A stretch of DNA of 50,215 nucleotides from a virus: IMG/VR virus record IMGVR_UViG_3300017734_000011, positions 1 through 50,215 of that record. One strand, written 5' to 3'. The translations under genes and the position numbers were made by a program. Shown here piece after piece: positions 1 through 8,787 of the stretch. Under the pieces are notes generated by a model. It did no database searches and was not told the origin of the DNA. It worked only from the letters and a program-made list of their open reading frames with translations. Numbering within the stretch: the first letter of the stretch is position 1; every line of letters starts with the position of its first letter.

Positions 1-459
1 AAGGTAGGTAGACCTAAATTTGTAGTTACAAAAGAAATGTGTGATAAGGCTGAAGCCTATGCAGCACAAGGATTAACACAAGAACAAATAGCTATGGCGT
101 TAGGTATAGGACTATCTACTCTATACGAAAAGCAGAATGAATTTACAGAGTTTGCAGAAGCTATAAAAAGAGGAAAGGGTAAAGGCATACAGACTATAAC
201 AAATAGGCTTTATGAAAAGGCTCTTGAAGGAGATAATACTGCAATGATCTTTTACCTAAAAAATAGAGCAGGATGGCAAGATAAGATAGAGAAAGAAACA
301 ATAGTAGAGCATAAACAAGTAATAGACTTAACTAGGATATCAGATGAGGAACTTGACAACCTTGAACGAACCCTTAGAAGAGCTTCAACGCAGAGCCTCC
401 AAAGAGAAGATGAGAAGGTCATTGAAGGTGTTCACAAAGAGATCGTGGCAAGCGATTGA
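1..459 (+). CDS. terS: Terminase small subunit (5' end outside window)
   Basis: Putative DNA-recognition subunit of the packaging motor. The frame is open from base 1, reading a GRPKF motif before the first internal ATG at 37, so the true start lies upstream of the window. The N-terminal half looks like a helix-turn-helix (LTQEQIAMALGIGLSTLYEK) and is followed by a helical segment and an IEKE-rich tail, as in small terminases of tailed phages. Its 3' end overlaps the large-terminase gene by 116 bp, the usual partner order. The identity rests on the HTH-like motif and position rather than on a strong signature. Confidence 0.8.
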   Translation, partial: KVGRPKFVVTKEMCDKAEAYAAQGLTQEQIAMALGIGLSTLYEKQNEFTEFAEAIKRGKGKGIQTITNRLYEKALEGDNTAMIFYLKNRAGWQDKIEKETIVEHKQVIDLTRISDEELDNLERTLRRASTQSLQREDEKVIEGVHKEIVASD

Positions 460-1849
460 GCCAGGTAGAGAATTTTACGACAATTGGCATATAGATGCAG
501 TTTCAGAACATCTACAAGCAGTCGTAGAAGGTGATATCAAAAGACTTATAATTAATATTCCACCAAGACACATGAAATCTATAAGTGTTGCAGTAGCATT
601 GCCCGCTTGGACTTGGACTATACAGCCATCTAAAAGGTTCTTGTTTGCTAGTTATGCTGGATCATTGTCTATAAGAGATAGTGTTAAATGTAGAAGGCTT
701 ATCGAAAGCCCTTGGTACAAAAGACATTTTGGTGATACATTCTCATTAACCACAGATCAAAACCAAAAACAAAGATTTGAGAATGATAAAACTGGTCAAA
801 GGATTGCAACCTCAGTAGATGGAGCACTAACTGGTGAAGGTGGTGACATAATTGTTATTGATGACCCTCACAACGTAAGAGAGGCTGAATCATCAACAGT
901 TAGAGAAGGCGTTCTAGAGTGGTGGGATCAGGCTATGCAAACTAGACTGAATGACCCAAAAACTGGAGCATTTATTATAATTATGCAGAGGGTTCATGAG
1001 AACGACCTTACTGGACACATATTAGCGAATGAGTACAATGATTGGGATCATTTATGTTTACCTGCGAGATACGAAATTGGTCACCCAACGCCAACTAGAT
1101 CATCGCTTGGCTTTAGCGACCCAAGAACTCAAGAAGGGGAGTTGTTGTGGGAGAAGAGGATTGATGAGAAAACTCTTGATAATTTGGAAAAAAGTTTGGG
1201 TTCATACGCTAGTGCTGGTCAATTGCAACAAAGACCAATGCCCAAAGGAGGTGGTATCCTCAAAGCAGAATGGTGGGTTCCCTGGGAGAAAGATGAACTT
1301 CCAGAGATTGAATACTTGGTACAAAGCTACGATACTGCGTTCAGTACTAAAGAAACAAGTAGCTACAGTGCAAGAACAACGTGGGGCATCTTTAGGCAAA
1401 ATGGACAAGTAAACGCCATAGTTGTAGAAATGTGGTATGACAAGGTAACTTACCCAGAGTTAAGAAAACTAGCACAAGAAGCATATGATGACTGGCAGCC
1501 AGATACAGTGTTAATAGAAAAGAAAGCTAGTGGTCAAAGTTTGCTACAAGATTTAAGGATGGGTGGTATACCAGTACTAGCTTATTCACCAGATAGAGAC
1601 AAGATTGCAAGGGCACATAGTAGTTCTGCATTGTTAGAGGATGGAAGAATATTCTATCCACAAGGAAAAAAATGGGCTAAAAACCTAATAGATATATGTT
1701 CAGCCTTCCCTGCGGGTGATAATGATGATATAGTTGACACTTGTACACAGGCTTGGCTAAGATTAAGAAAAGGTTGGTTCATCACTCATTCTACAGATTA
1801 TGATGAACAAGATGAAGTTCAGGAGAGAAGGATGACAATATATGGCTAG
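344..1849 (+). CDS. terL: Terminase large subunit
   Basis: ATP-driven DNA translocase and headful nuclease. Walker-A-like IPPRHMKS lies at residues 72-79 and Walker B IIVIDDP at 169-175. The C-terminal RNase-H-like nuclease has candidate acidic residues D330 (SYDTAF), E392 (LIEKK) and D459/D465 (DNDDIVD). The length of 501 aa is normal. The start at 344 has AGGA upstream; ATG 410 is an alternative. It overlaps the small terminase and ends 8 bp inside the portal gene, suggesting translational coupling. Confidence 0.96.
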   Translation: MRNLTTLNEPLEELQRRASKEKMRRSLKVFTKRSWQAIEPGREFYDNWHIDAVSEHLQAVVEGDIKRLIINIPPRHMKSISVAVALPAWTWTIQPSKRFLFASYAGSLSIRDSVKCRRLIESPWYKRHFGDTFSLTTDQNQKQRFENDKTGQRIATSVDGALTGEGGDIIVIDDPHNVREAESSTVREGVLEWWDQAMQTRLNDPKTGAFIIIMQRVHENDLTGHILANEYNDWDHLCLPARYEIGHPTPTRSSLGFSDPRTQEGELLWEKRIDEKTLDNLEKSLGSYASAGQLQQRPMPKGGGILKAEWWVPWEKDELPEIEYLVQSYDTAFSTKETSSYSARTTWGIFRQNGQVNAIVVEMWYDKVTYPELRKLAQEAYDDWQPDTVLIEKKASGQSLLQDLRMGGIPVLAYSPDRDKIARAHSSSALLEDGRIFYPQGKKWAKNLIDICSAFPAGDNDDIVDTCTQAWLRLRKGWFITHSTDYDEQDEVQERRMTIYG

Positions 1850-4292
1850 AGAACCTCAAGTAATTCCTTTTGCAGAAGGTATGCCTTCAGACGACTTTCA
1901 AATAGAAGACATTGGAAATGATGAGGTTTTGGTAGGCGATCCATCTTTAGATATTTTGGATGAGGAAGACACATCCTTTGACCAAAATCTCGCAGAAACA
2001 ATTGATGCAAAAGAATTAAATGCAGTAGCAAGCCAATTAATTACGAGTTACGAAGCAGACAAAGAAGCAAGGTCTCAATGGGAAGATAGATACAAGCAAG
2101 GCTTAGAGACACTAGATGTACATGGTGGTCAAGAAGAAGAGGAAGACCAAAGAGCTACAAGAGGATTAAGCAACGTAGTTCATCCTATGATAGCAGAAGC
2201 AGCTACACAATTTAATGCAAGAGCAATAGCAGAATTATACCCAAGTGGCGGGCCAGTTAAGACAATAATAGTTGGTGACCCAAGCGAAGAGATGGAAGAA
2301 CAAGCTCGTAGAGTTAAAGACTTTATGAACTATCAGATTACTCAAGACATGCCAGAGTATTTCCCTGACTTAGACCAAATGTTATTTCAGTTACCATTAA
2401 TTGGACATACATTTAAGAAAGTTTGGTGGGATGCTAATTTAGACAGACAATGCTCACAATTTGTAAAAGCAGAAGACTTTGTAGTTTCTCCAGAGAGTAA
2501 AGACCTTTACACATCAAGCAGATATACACACGTTATTCGTATGCCTAAGAATGACTTTAACAAATATGTTAAGGCTGGGTTCTATTTACCAAGTAAATAC
2601 AGTGGAGAAGATATAGACCCTAGTGGTGATGTAGGTAGTGAGATAGAGGGCGTTGATCCTTATGGAGATAGCGAAGACGAAGTAATGACGCTTCTAGAAA
2701 TACATGCGTATCAATCATTTGATGGCATAGATACTATGGAAGAAGATGATGAAGATAACATGGTCGCCCTTCCTTATGTAATTACAATTGATTACGATGC
2801 AGAAAAGATAGTAAGCGTAAGGCGTAATTGGAGAGAAGAAGACCCTAAGCAAAAGAGAAGAGATTGGTTTGTAAGTTACAAGTTCCTACCTGGGACTGGT
2901 TTCTATGGTTTTGGCTTGTATCACATGATAGGTGGGCTAGGCAAAGCAGCTACTGGATCACTAAGAGCGTTATTAGATTCAGCAGCTTTCGCTAACATGC
3001 AAGGTGGATTTAAGCTCAAAGGCAGAGTTACTGGTGGAGAAATGCAGATAAACCCTGGTGAGTTTGCAGACTTAGATGCCACTGTGGATGATGTAAACAA
3101 AGCTATTATGCCTCTACCTTTTAAAGAGCCTTCAAGCACCTTGTTCAATCTTATGAACGCTATCGCTGATGCTGGAAGAAGGTTTGCTAGTACTGCAGAC
3201 CTAAATGTTGGCGATGTTAACCCAAATGCTCCCGTTGGGTCTACAGTTGCACTGATTGAGCAAGGTAGTAAAGCCTTCAGTGCGATACATAAAAGATTAC
3301 ACTATTCGCAAGGGCAAGAGTTCAAGATGCTTGCCAAGCTAAATGCAGAATATTTGCCAGAGAGTTTTACTTTTGCATTAGGTGGTGTAAGTGAAACTAT
3401 ATTTTCTAGAGACTTTGACGATAGAATAGATGTTATTCCAGTCAGTGACCCTAACATTTTTAGTAGTGCACAAAGAATTGCACAAGCCCAAGCAGTGTTG
3501 CAAATGGCTACCACTAGCCCACAATTATTCGATCAGTATGAATCTAACAAAAGAATGTTAGAAGCAATTCGTATAAATAACATAGATGAAATCTTGAAGA
3601 AGCCAGACGATGCATCAAGGTTAGACCCAATAACTGAAAATACTGCCTTGATGTATGGTAAAGCCATAAGAGCCTTTCCAGACCAAGATCACGAAGCTCA
3701 CATTGCAGTACACTTACAGTTTCTGCAAGACCCATCTTTAGCTGGGAACCCAGGAGCGGCAGCTATGCAACCAATTATGATAGCCCATATAGCTGAACAC
3801 ATAGCCTTGTTATACAGACAAAAGATGCAAGCGAGTATTGGCGTATCCCTACCAACCTTGCCAGAGCTTCGTGACCCTAAGTTTAAGTTTGAAGATATTA
3901 ATCCAGATATGGATAGAATCATAAGCGAAAGAGCAGCAGAAGTTGTGGCTAAAGCACCTCAGATGGAAGCAATTGCACCATTGGCAAAAATGATGCAACA
4001 ACAGCAGCAACAACAAAATCCATTACAATATGCACAAGAGTTAGCGAAACTAGAAGCTGAAGCCCTCAAAGCTAGAACGCAAGTGCAGATACAAGCTGAC
4101 CAAGCAAAGGCACAACAGAAACTAGCTATTAATGAAGCAGAAGCGAAACAAGATTTGCAGATAGAGCAAGCCAAGCTACAAGCAGACTTACAAGCCAAAG
4201 TAGCCAAGTTGGAACTTGAACTGCAGATGGAGCGTGAAAAAAACCAAGCTGAAATACAAAAGGAGATTATCAATGATGCCTCAAGACAATAG
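1842..4292 (+). CDS. Portal protein
   Basis: An 816-aa protein directly after the large terminase. Features: an acidic N-terminus, a central core of the podovirus portal type (many Trp/Tyr-rich blocks such as FKKVWWD and WFVSYKFLPGTGFYG), and a C-terminal poly-Gln stretch near residue 717 followed by a long Lys/Glu/Gln/Ala coiled coil to the end, which could form the barrel inside the head. It would make the dodecameric vertex through which DNA is packed. An AAGGA ribosome site precedes ATG 1842. The P22-like portal assignment comes from position, size and architecture. Confidence 0.9.
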   Translation: MAREPQVIPFAEGMPSDDFQIEDIGNDEVLVGDPSLDILDEEDTSFDQNLAETIDAKELNAVASQLITSYEADKEARSQWEDRYKQGLETLDVHGGQEEEEDQRATRGLSNVVHPMIAEAATQFNARAIAELYPSGGPVKTIIVGDPSEEMEEQARRVKDFMNYQITQDMPEYFPDLDQMLFQLPLIGHTFKKVWWDANLDRQCSQFVKAEDFVVSPESKDLYTSSRYTHVIRMPKNDFNKYVKAGFYLPSKYSGEDIDPSGDVGSEIEGVDPYGDSEDEVMTLLEIHAYQSFDGIDTMEEDDEDNMVALPYVITIDYDAEKIVSVRRNWREEDPKQKRRDWFVSYKFLPGTGFYGFGLYHMIGGLGKAATGSLRALLDSAAFANMQGGFKLKGRVTGGEMQINPGEFADLDATVDDVNKAIMPLPFKEPSSTLFNLMNAIADAGRRFASTADLNVGDVNPNAPVGSTVALIEQGSKAFSAIHKRLHYSQGQEFKMLAKLNAEYLPESFTFALGGVSETIFSRDFDDRIDVIPVSDPNIFSSAQRIAQAQAVLQMATTSPQLFDQYESNKRMLEAIRINNIDEILKKPDDASRLDPITENTALMYGKAIRAFPDQDHEAHIAVHLQFLQDPSLAGNPGAAAMQPIMIAHIAEHIALLYRQKMQASIGVSLPTLPELRDPKFKFEDINPDMDRIISERAAEVVAKAPQMEAIAPLAKMMQQQQQQQNPLQYAQELAKLEAEALKARTQVQIQADQAKAQQKLAINEAEAKQDLQIEQAKLQADLQAKVAKLELELQMEREKNQAEIQKEIINDASRQ

Positions 4293-4683
4293 AATGATGA
4301 CAGGGGCGACTATGACCCCAAACGAAATGGCTAGAGAGAACATTCCACCAAATATGGATATGGGTCTTGAAAGTATGCCATTGGACATGGATGCCATAAA
4401 CGAAGTTCGTTTACTTATGGACTTGGGATTAAATCCACAAGATGCTATGGAAGCAGTAGTAAGAAAACGAGCAATGGGCACAGTGAGACCAGAAGAATTT
4501 GGTGGTCAGCAAATGCAAGCTCCTATGCCAAGACCTCAGACAATGGGTGGTCAGCAAATGCCACAACAATTAGGTGCATTACCTCAAATGCCACCTCAAG
4601 CACCACCACCAAGACCTGTTCAAAGAATGGATTCAGATAGAACCCAAGATATGGAAATGCAAAAATTCAATATGGGCACATAG
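4273..4683 (+). CDS. Met/Pro/Gln-rich protein after the portal
   Basis: Unrecognised. AGGAG at 4261-4265 favours ATG 4273 (or the next codon, 4276) over the upstream in-frame start at 4216, giving about 136 aa. The first half contains a predicted helix (AINEVRLLMDLGLNPQDAMEAVV, roughly residues 43-65); the second half is low-complexity Gln/Pro/Met. It overlaps the portal end by 20 bp. Its composition resembles the 123-aa protein at 36267, which also neighbours a paralogue of the next gene. Probably virion-associated by position. Confidence 0.75.
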   Translation: MMPQDNRMMTGATMTPNEMARENIPPNMDMGLESMPLDMDAINEVRLLMDLGLNPQDAMEAVVRKRAMGTVRPEEFGGQQMQAPMPRPQTMGGQQMPQQLGALPQMPPQAPPPRPVQRMDSDRTQDMEMQKFNMGT

Positions 4684-4692
4684 GATATATAA

Positions 4693-5730
4693 ATGGCTAG
4701 AGGCGACCAATACGGGGGCTATGGGGCGTTAAGTGACGCTTTAGGCAAAACTGATATGAGCATTGCAGATAAAGGATTAGGTATTGCTACAGGCTTTGGC
4801 ATTGGTAAAGGTCTTACAGAAATAAGCAATCCTCTTGGCGTAGCTTATAGCATTGGTAAAAGCGTTATGGGAATGACGCCTCAGCAACAAGCAGCTCAAG
4901 TCATGGGTAAAGAGTTTGGCTTTCAAGATGTTGTCAATACATTAAATCCATTTGGCACAACCAATGTAGATAAGCTTGCAACACAATTAGATGTAGATAA
5001 AAGTGGTAATTTAAGTCCAAGCGAAATATCACAAGGTATTGGTTATGGATATGGAAACGTACATGATGTTGTGTCAAGTATATCACCATTTGGTCCTGGA
5101 ACTAATGTAACTAACCCACAAACTTACACTTATAGCAAAAGCCAAGCACAAAGCATAGGTTCTGGAATTGGTAGTGGTGTTGGAGCAACTGGTGATCGTG
5201 GTGGAGCAAAAGGTGTAGGATATAGTGGAAGTAAGGGTGGATTTCTTGGATTTGGTAAGGCAGAAGGGGTTGATTCTAGTCAAAGCCAACAAACAGGAGC
5301 TCAAACTTCAATTACAGATACAACATCGCCTGGTAAAGACTTGTCAAATACATTTAGTGATGACGCAGCAACTCCCTCTGATTCATCAACTTACATATGT
5401 ACTGCACTATACGAAATGGGTGATATGAAAAAATATATCTACAAATATGATCAGATATATGGAAAACGTGTAGACCCATTGGTGTATAAAGGCTATTGTG
5501 TATGGGGAAAATATGTAGCTACAAAAATGAGAAACAAAGGAATAGTCTACAAAATCGCTAAGCCTTTAGCGTTAGCTTGGGCAAAACAAATGGCTTATGA
5601 CTTATCTAAGGGAAGATATGGCAAGAAGAGCAAGGTAGTTAAGGTTATAAGTAAAGTAGGCGAAGGCGTATGTTACGCTTTGGGATTTGTATCTAATATC
5701 AAGCAACTTATAGGAGAAAAACATGGCTGA
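4693..5730 (+). CDS. EF-hand protein with conserved C-terminal 'ICTxL' domain
   Basis: 345 aa, function unknown. The N-terminal half is Gly/Ser-rich. Residues 100-111 form a canonical calcium-binding EF-hand loop (DVDKSGNLSPSE, with D, D, S, G, L and E at positions 1, 3, 5, 6, 8 and 12). After a Gly/Ser/Thr linker, a C-terminal domain starts near residue 235 at TYICTALYEMG and continues with Tyr/Lys-rich helices. This domain resembles the C-terminus of the 489-aa protein at 34795 (ICNEL start, Lys-Gln-Met motif after a GYxxW block, closing VCWxLG). Likely a structural or tail-associated protein. Confidence 0.8.
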   Translation: MARGDQYGGYGALSDALGKTDMSIADKGLGIATGFGIGKGLTEISNPLGVAYSIGKSVMGMTPQQQAAQVMGKEFGFQDVVNTLNPFGTTNVDKLATQLDVDKSGNLSPSEISQGIGYGYGNVHDVVSSISPFGPGTNVTNPQTYTYSKSQAQSIGSGIGSGVGATGDRGGAKGVGYSGSKGGFLGFGKAEGVDSSQSQQTGAQTSITDTTSPGKDLSNTFSDDAATPSDSSTYICTALYEMGDMKKYIYKYDQIYGKRVDPLVYKGYCVWGKYVATKMRNKGIVYKIAKPLALAWAKQMAYDLSKGRYGKKSKVVKVISKVGEGVCYALGFVSNIKQLIGEKHG

Positions 5731-6007
5731 TATCAACATAGAAAACATGGAAGAGAACGCTGAACTTTTCATGGAAAAAATGGGCTTCCCTCATAATGCA
5801 CCAGGTTTAGAACTATCTGACGATCAGTTAGTTAACTTTCTATTGTTATGTTACCAAGGTATGATGCTTCCAGACGAAGATGAGGAAGAGGATTACGAAG
5901 AGATGGATGGAGACGTTAAGGTCAAAGTCATGAAAGTAGATAGTGGCGATATGAGAGGCGTCATGGATGAGATACTTGGTCATGGCTCACCAAAGATAGG
6001 AATGTAG
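5723..6007 (+). CDS. Small acidic protein
   Basis: 94 aa, unrecognised. It starts 8 bp inside the preceding gene with GGAG upstream. The N-terminus is predicted helical (MEENAELFMEKMGFP), the centre is an Asp/Glu run (DEDEEEDYEEMDGD), and the C-terminus is GSPKIGM. Strong acidity and position among virion genes would fit an assembly or DNA-mimic role, but nothing in the sequence decides this. Confidence 0.75.
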   Translation: MADINIENMEENAELFMEKMGFPHNAPGLELSDDQLVNFLLLCYQGMMLPDEDEEEDYEEMDGDVKVKVMKVDSGDMRGVMDEILGHGSPKIGM

Positions 6008-6009
6008 AT

Positions 6010-6144
6010 ATGCCAGGAAAAGTATATTCACCAAAACAAAAAAAGATTGCTAACATGGCAAAGCCAAAGAACAAGCTTACTGGTGCAGATTTTAAAAAAC
6101 TATCTATGATAAAGAAAAAGAAGTCTAAAACAAAGAAGGCATAA
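6010..6144 (+). CDS. Small Lys-rich conserved phage protein (44 aa)
   Basis: A 44-aa ORF between two genes, 2 bp after the previous stop and abutting the next ATG. It reads MPGKVYSPKQKKIANMAKPK, then NKLTGADFKKL and a Lys-rich tail. The KQKKIA...P-K-K-TGADF pattern recurs, to my recollection, as a small protein in many marine phage genomes. Very basic; it may contact DNA or help assembly. No function is established. Confidence 0.75.
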   Translation: MPGKVYSPKQKKIANMAKPKNKLTGADFKKLSMIKKKKSKTKKA

Positions 6145-7401
6145 ATGGCTAAAGGTAAGTTTCTATTAGAATTTCTGACTAAGAACTTTAAGCCTTTATT
6201 CAGTGAGAATGAACTTGGTGCTTTAGGTAATGTAGCCACTACAGAGCAAATCAAGAAAGAATTTGGAGCATTGCCTAAGTTTGAGATAACTGGCGATGAC
6301 ATACTTGGAGCTTTTGGAAATAGAACAAGAGCTATAGATATGTATAAAGATAACGCTCTTCCATTTCAAAGAGGTTACACTAAACTTGTTAGAGACCCAC
6401 TAAAAGATTTTAGTATGAGAGGGCAAGTTGGAGCTTTGCAACAAAACCCTACACTTGCTACAGATGCATCTGTTTTACAAGGCAAAACAATAATACCCAT
6501 AGTTGGAGATAGAACAAGCAGAGATGTAATAATAACAGGCATTGGAGATTTAGACTTTGACAAGCCAGTTAGAACATTTGGTGGTGTTCAATTTATGGAT
6601 GATCCAAATCAAGGTTGGGCATCTATGATGGAGGCTATGAAGTCTTTTAACAAAAAAGTTGAGACTGTGGAAGAGATGGGTGGTAAGCCTGTTGGTATGA
6701 CAACAACTATGGGAGAAAGAGGTGGAGACTTCTCTTTAGACACTGCAAATGTAATTATAGAATCATTAAAGGTTAAGAAAAATACTAAGAAAAACCTAAA
6801 TGAAATGACAAAAATTATTAAAAACCAACAATATAGAAAGGGTGAAAAAACATCTCAGCCTTTTGAAAAAGTACCTAATCTTAATAATGTTGAAGAATTT
6901 GCAAACTATTTCAGAACTTTACCTGGATCTGCAAGAGCAGAGTTGGTAAAGCTATTCGATAAAGGAGAAATGCAAAATTTAGGAGCACCAAATATAGGGC
7001 AAATAAGAATAGCAACTTCTAACCCAGGTCTACTAGATGCAGACTTTCTTGGTATGGGAGCAAGATTTACTGATTTAAAATCAGGTGTAGTGCCAAGTAA
7101 ACATCCAACATATGATTCACAAATCATGAAAGCTTCAGATGCAGAGGTGTATACGTTTGGTACAAATATTCCAAAAACAATTATGCTAAGAGAGCCTATG
7201 GCTAAAGTTAGATCAGAGGGCAAGGGGCTAGGTCAATTCAAATCTATGCCTGCAGATTACAGAAAGTTAGCCATGAATACCCCAGTCCAAGTAGCAGATC
7301 AACAGTTAATAGATGAGGCGTCTAAATTTCTAGAAATACAAAGAACACTAGGCGATGAAGAAGCATATAAGTACGCACAAAGTTTAATACCAGCAACATA
7401 G
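6145..7401 (+). CDS. Putative polyvalent-protein-type module
   Basis: 418 aa. Several blocks resemble a domain seen inside very large phage and plasmid polyvalent proteins: KPVRTFGGVQFMDDPNQGWASMM near residues 138-160, a VGMTTTMGERGGDFSLD block near 183-200, and a late segment with ADFLGMGARFTDLKSG and HPTYDSQIMK. Such modules are thought to be injected with the DNA and act on the host or its defences. Here the module is a free-standing gene. No catalytic motif is evident to me, and the family assignment is pattern memory needing profile comparison. Confidence 0.6.
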   Translation: MAKGKFLLEFLTKNFKPLFSENELGALGNVATTEQIKKEFGALPKFEITGDDILGAFGNRTRAIDMYKDNALPFQRGYTKLVRDPLKDFSMRGQVGALQQNPTLATDASVLQGKTIIPIVGDRTSRDVIITGIGDLDFDKPVRTFGGVQFMDDPNQGWASMMEAMKSFNKKVETVEEMGGKPVGMTTTMGERGGDFSLDTANVIIESLKVKKNTKKNLNEMTKIIKNQQYRKGEKTSQPFEKVPNLNNVEEFANYFRTLPGSARAELVKLFDKGEMQNLGAPNIGQIRIATSNPGLLDADFLGMGARFTDLKSGVVPSKHPTYDSQIMKASDAEVYTFGTNIPKTIMLREPMAKVRSEGKGLGQFKSMPADYRKLAMNTPVQVADQQLIDEASKFLEIQRTLGDEEAYKYAQSLIPAT

Positions 7402-7409
7402 GAGATAAC

Positions 7410-7589
7410 ATGTCTAAGAAACCAGGATTATACGCTAACATACATGCGAAGAGAAAAAGAATAGCTGCAGGCAGCGGAGAGAAAATGAGAAAAAAGGGTG
7501 AAAAGGGTGCACCAGCTAAGGGTACGTTTGCTAAGATAGCGAAACAAGAAAAGAAAAAGAAAAGCAAGAAAAAAACAAGGAAAGTATAA
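7410..7589 (+). CDS. Small Lys/Arg-rich conserved phage protein (59 aa)
   Basis: Starts at ATG 7410, with GGAG at 7401-7404, 9 bp after the previous stop. It begins MSKKPGLYANIHAKRKRIAA, then GSGEKMRKKGEKGAP, with a Lys-rich tail. The PGLYANIHAKRKRI-GSGEKMRK-G-KGAP pattern is a widespread small protein of marine phages and some plasmids as far as I recall; its function is unknown. The stop overlaps the next start (TAATG). Confidence 0.85.
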   Translation: MSKKPGLYANIHAKRKRIAAGSGEKMRKKGEKGAPAKGTFAKIAKQEKKKKSKKKTRKV

Positions 7590-7768
7590 TGGCTAAAGGC
7601 GTTAATCATTACTTCAAAGATGGCACTAAATATACTGGGGCAACACACAAGGATGCCAAAGGTAAAGTTATGTCAGGTGCTAGACATACTAAAAACAGTA
7701 AGTATTTAGTACATATGAAGGATTTATCTGCGACTGCAAAAAAGAAAGCAAAGAAAGCTAATGGCTAA
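7589..7768 (+). CDS. Small basic conserved phage protein (59 aa)
   Basis: TAATG overlap with the previous gene. The sequence runs MAKGVNHYFKDGTKYTGATH, then HKDAKGKVMSGARHTKNSKYLVHMKDLS and a Lys-rich end. The HYFKDGT..TG.THK...SG..HT..S..L.H..DLS pattern is a recurring small phage family in my memory. Probable virion or DNA-associated component; no function known. Confidence 0.82.
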   Translation: MAKGVNHYFKDGTKYTGATHKDAKGKVMSGARHTKNSKYLVHMKDLSATAKKKAKKANG

Positions 7769-8018
7769 GTATAAAGGTAAAAGTGTATCTCTAAATAAGC
7801 CTAGAAGAATAGCAAAGGGCGAAACATCCTATGGCAAGAAGAAGTCAGTTGTTTATGTAATGGATGGAGATAAAGTAAAGCGTGTGACATTTGGTGACCC
7901 AAACATGCGAATTAAGAAAAACCAAAAAGGAAACAGAAAGAGCTTTAGGTCTAGACATAACTGTGACAATCCAGGACCAAAGACTAAGGCAAGATATTGG
8001 TCATGTAAGGCGTGGTAA
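7761..8018 (+). CDS. Small conserved phage protein with RHNCDNPG...YWSCKAW tail
   Basis: 85 aa, overlapping the previous gene by 8 bp. The C-terminal half (FGDPNMRIKKNQKGNRKSFR, then SRHNCDNPGPKTKARYWSCKAW) is a strongly conserved block in many tailed phages, sometimes as a domain of larger head proteins. His 66, Cys 68 and Cys 82 could bind a metal, but this is inference. Very basic. Confidence 0.85.
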   Translation: MAKYKGKSVSLNKPRRIAKGETSYGKKKSVVYVMDGDKVKRVTFGDPNMRIKKNQKGNRKSFRSRHNCDNPGPKTKARYWSCKAW

Positions 8019-8019
8019 G

Positions 8020-8787
8020 ATGAACCCATTTGGTGTATTCGCAAAATTAATAAACAAAGGCGTAAGAAGCAAAGATGCAGTGCCATATCAAGGTGCTGGT
8101 GAAGTTTTAGATGATATGCCTACTGAAGAGCAGTTAAGAGAGTTAGGCAACTTACCAACTGAGCAAGAGTTAATAGAAAGAGGCTTTGACCCTTCGACTT
8201 TCTATCATGGAAGCCCAGTAAAAAATATTGATGAGTTTGTGCCACAAGCTTCTGACAGAACTGTTTTTGGAGGATTTAGAGACAAAAGAGTTGGTGAACC
8301 AGTAACATTCTTTAGTCAAGACCCAAGATATGTTGAAGGCTTTGCACTTAAGGGAGGTATGCCTGTAAATAAAGGTGGTCTTACCTACTATATGCCTCAT
8401 GAAAGTTCCAGAATATATCCAGTCAAAATTAAAATGAACAATGTATATGATTATAAAAACCCTCAACACCAAGAAATGTTAGAGCAACAACTAGGAGAAA
8501 GCCTAGATATGGATGTAAAGATTGGTGATGCATTTGTGTTACAAGACCCCAAAATAAGTAAAGCTATAAAAGATTTGGGCTTTGAAGGCTTTCTTACTAA
8601 CGAAACAGCTAGGTTTGGCAATAAAACAGTTGGTTTATTCTATCCAGAGAAGGGCAATGTAAGAAGTGTATTTGCACAATTTGACCCAGAGAAATCAGAC
8701 AAAGGTAATATATATGCTTCTATAATACCACCAATGGCAACTGCAGTAGGTGTTGGAGCACTAGCTGGACTAGATGAGAGCACATAA
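8020..8787 (+). CDS. Putative ADP-ribosyltransferase-fold protein (H-Y-E-like)
   Basis: Start set at ATG 8020, 1 bp after the previous stop; the upstream in-frame start at 7891 lies wholly inside that gene. 255 aa. The core reads TFYHGSPVKNIDEF at residues 60-73, VTFFSQDPRYVEGFA at 95-109, RIYPVKIKMNNVYDY at 131-145, LGFEGFLTN at 186-194, and closing VRSVFAQFDPEK at 214-225. This order (HGS, FFS-x-D-x-x-Y, YPV, LG(F/Y)-G, S-x-F-FDP) matches the ART domain embedded in phage polyvalent proteins. A hydrophobic patch follows near 234-250. It may modify host proteins on entry; activity is unproven. Confidence 0.7.
   Translation: MNPFGVFAKLINKGVRSKDAVPYQGAGEVLDDMPTEEQLRELGNLPTEQELIERGFDPSTFYHGSPVKNIDEFVPQASDRTVFGGFRDKRVGEPVTFFSQDPRYVEGFALKGGMPVNKGGLTYYMPHESSRIYPVKIKMNNVYDYKNPQHQEMLEQQLGESLDMDVKIGDAFVLQDPKISKAIKDLGFEGFLTNETARFGNKTVGLFYPEKGNVRSVFAQFDPEKSDKGNIYASIIPPMATAVGVGALAGLDEST

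Noticed and set aside
3959-4273. 104-aa Cys/Ser-rich minus ORF
   Set aside because: Shadow of the portal's poly-Gln and coiled-coil coding sequence (CAG/CAA repeats give Cys in reverse).
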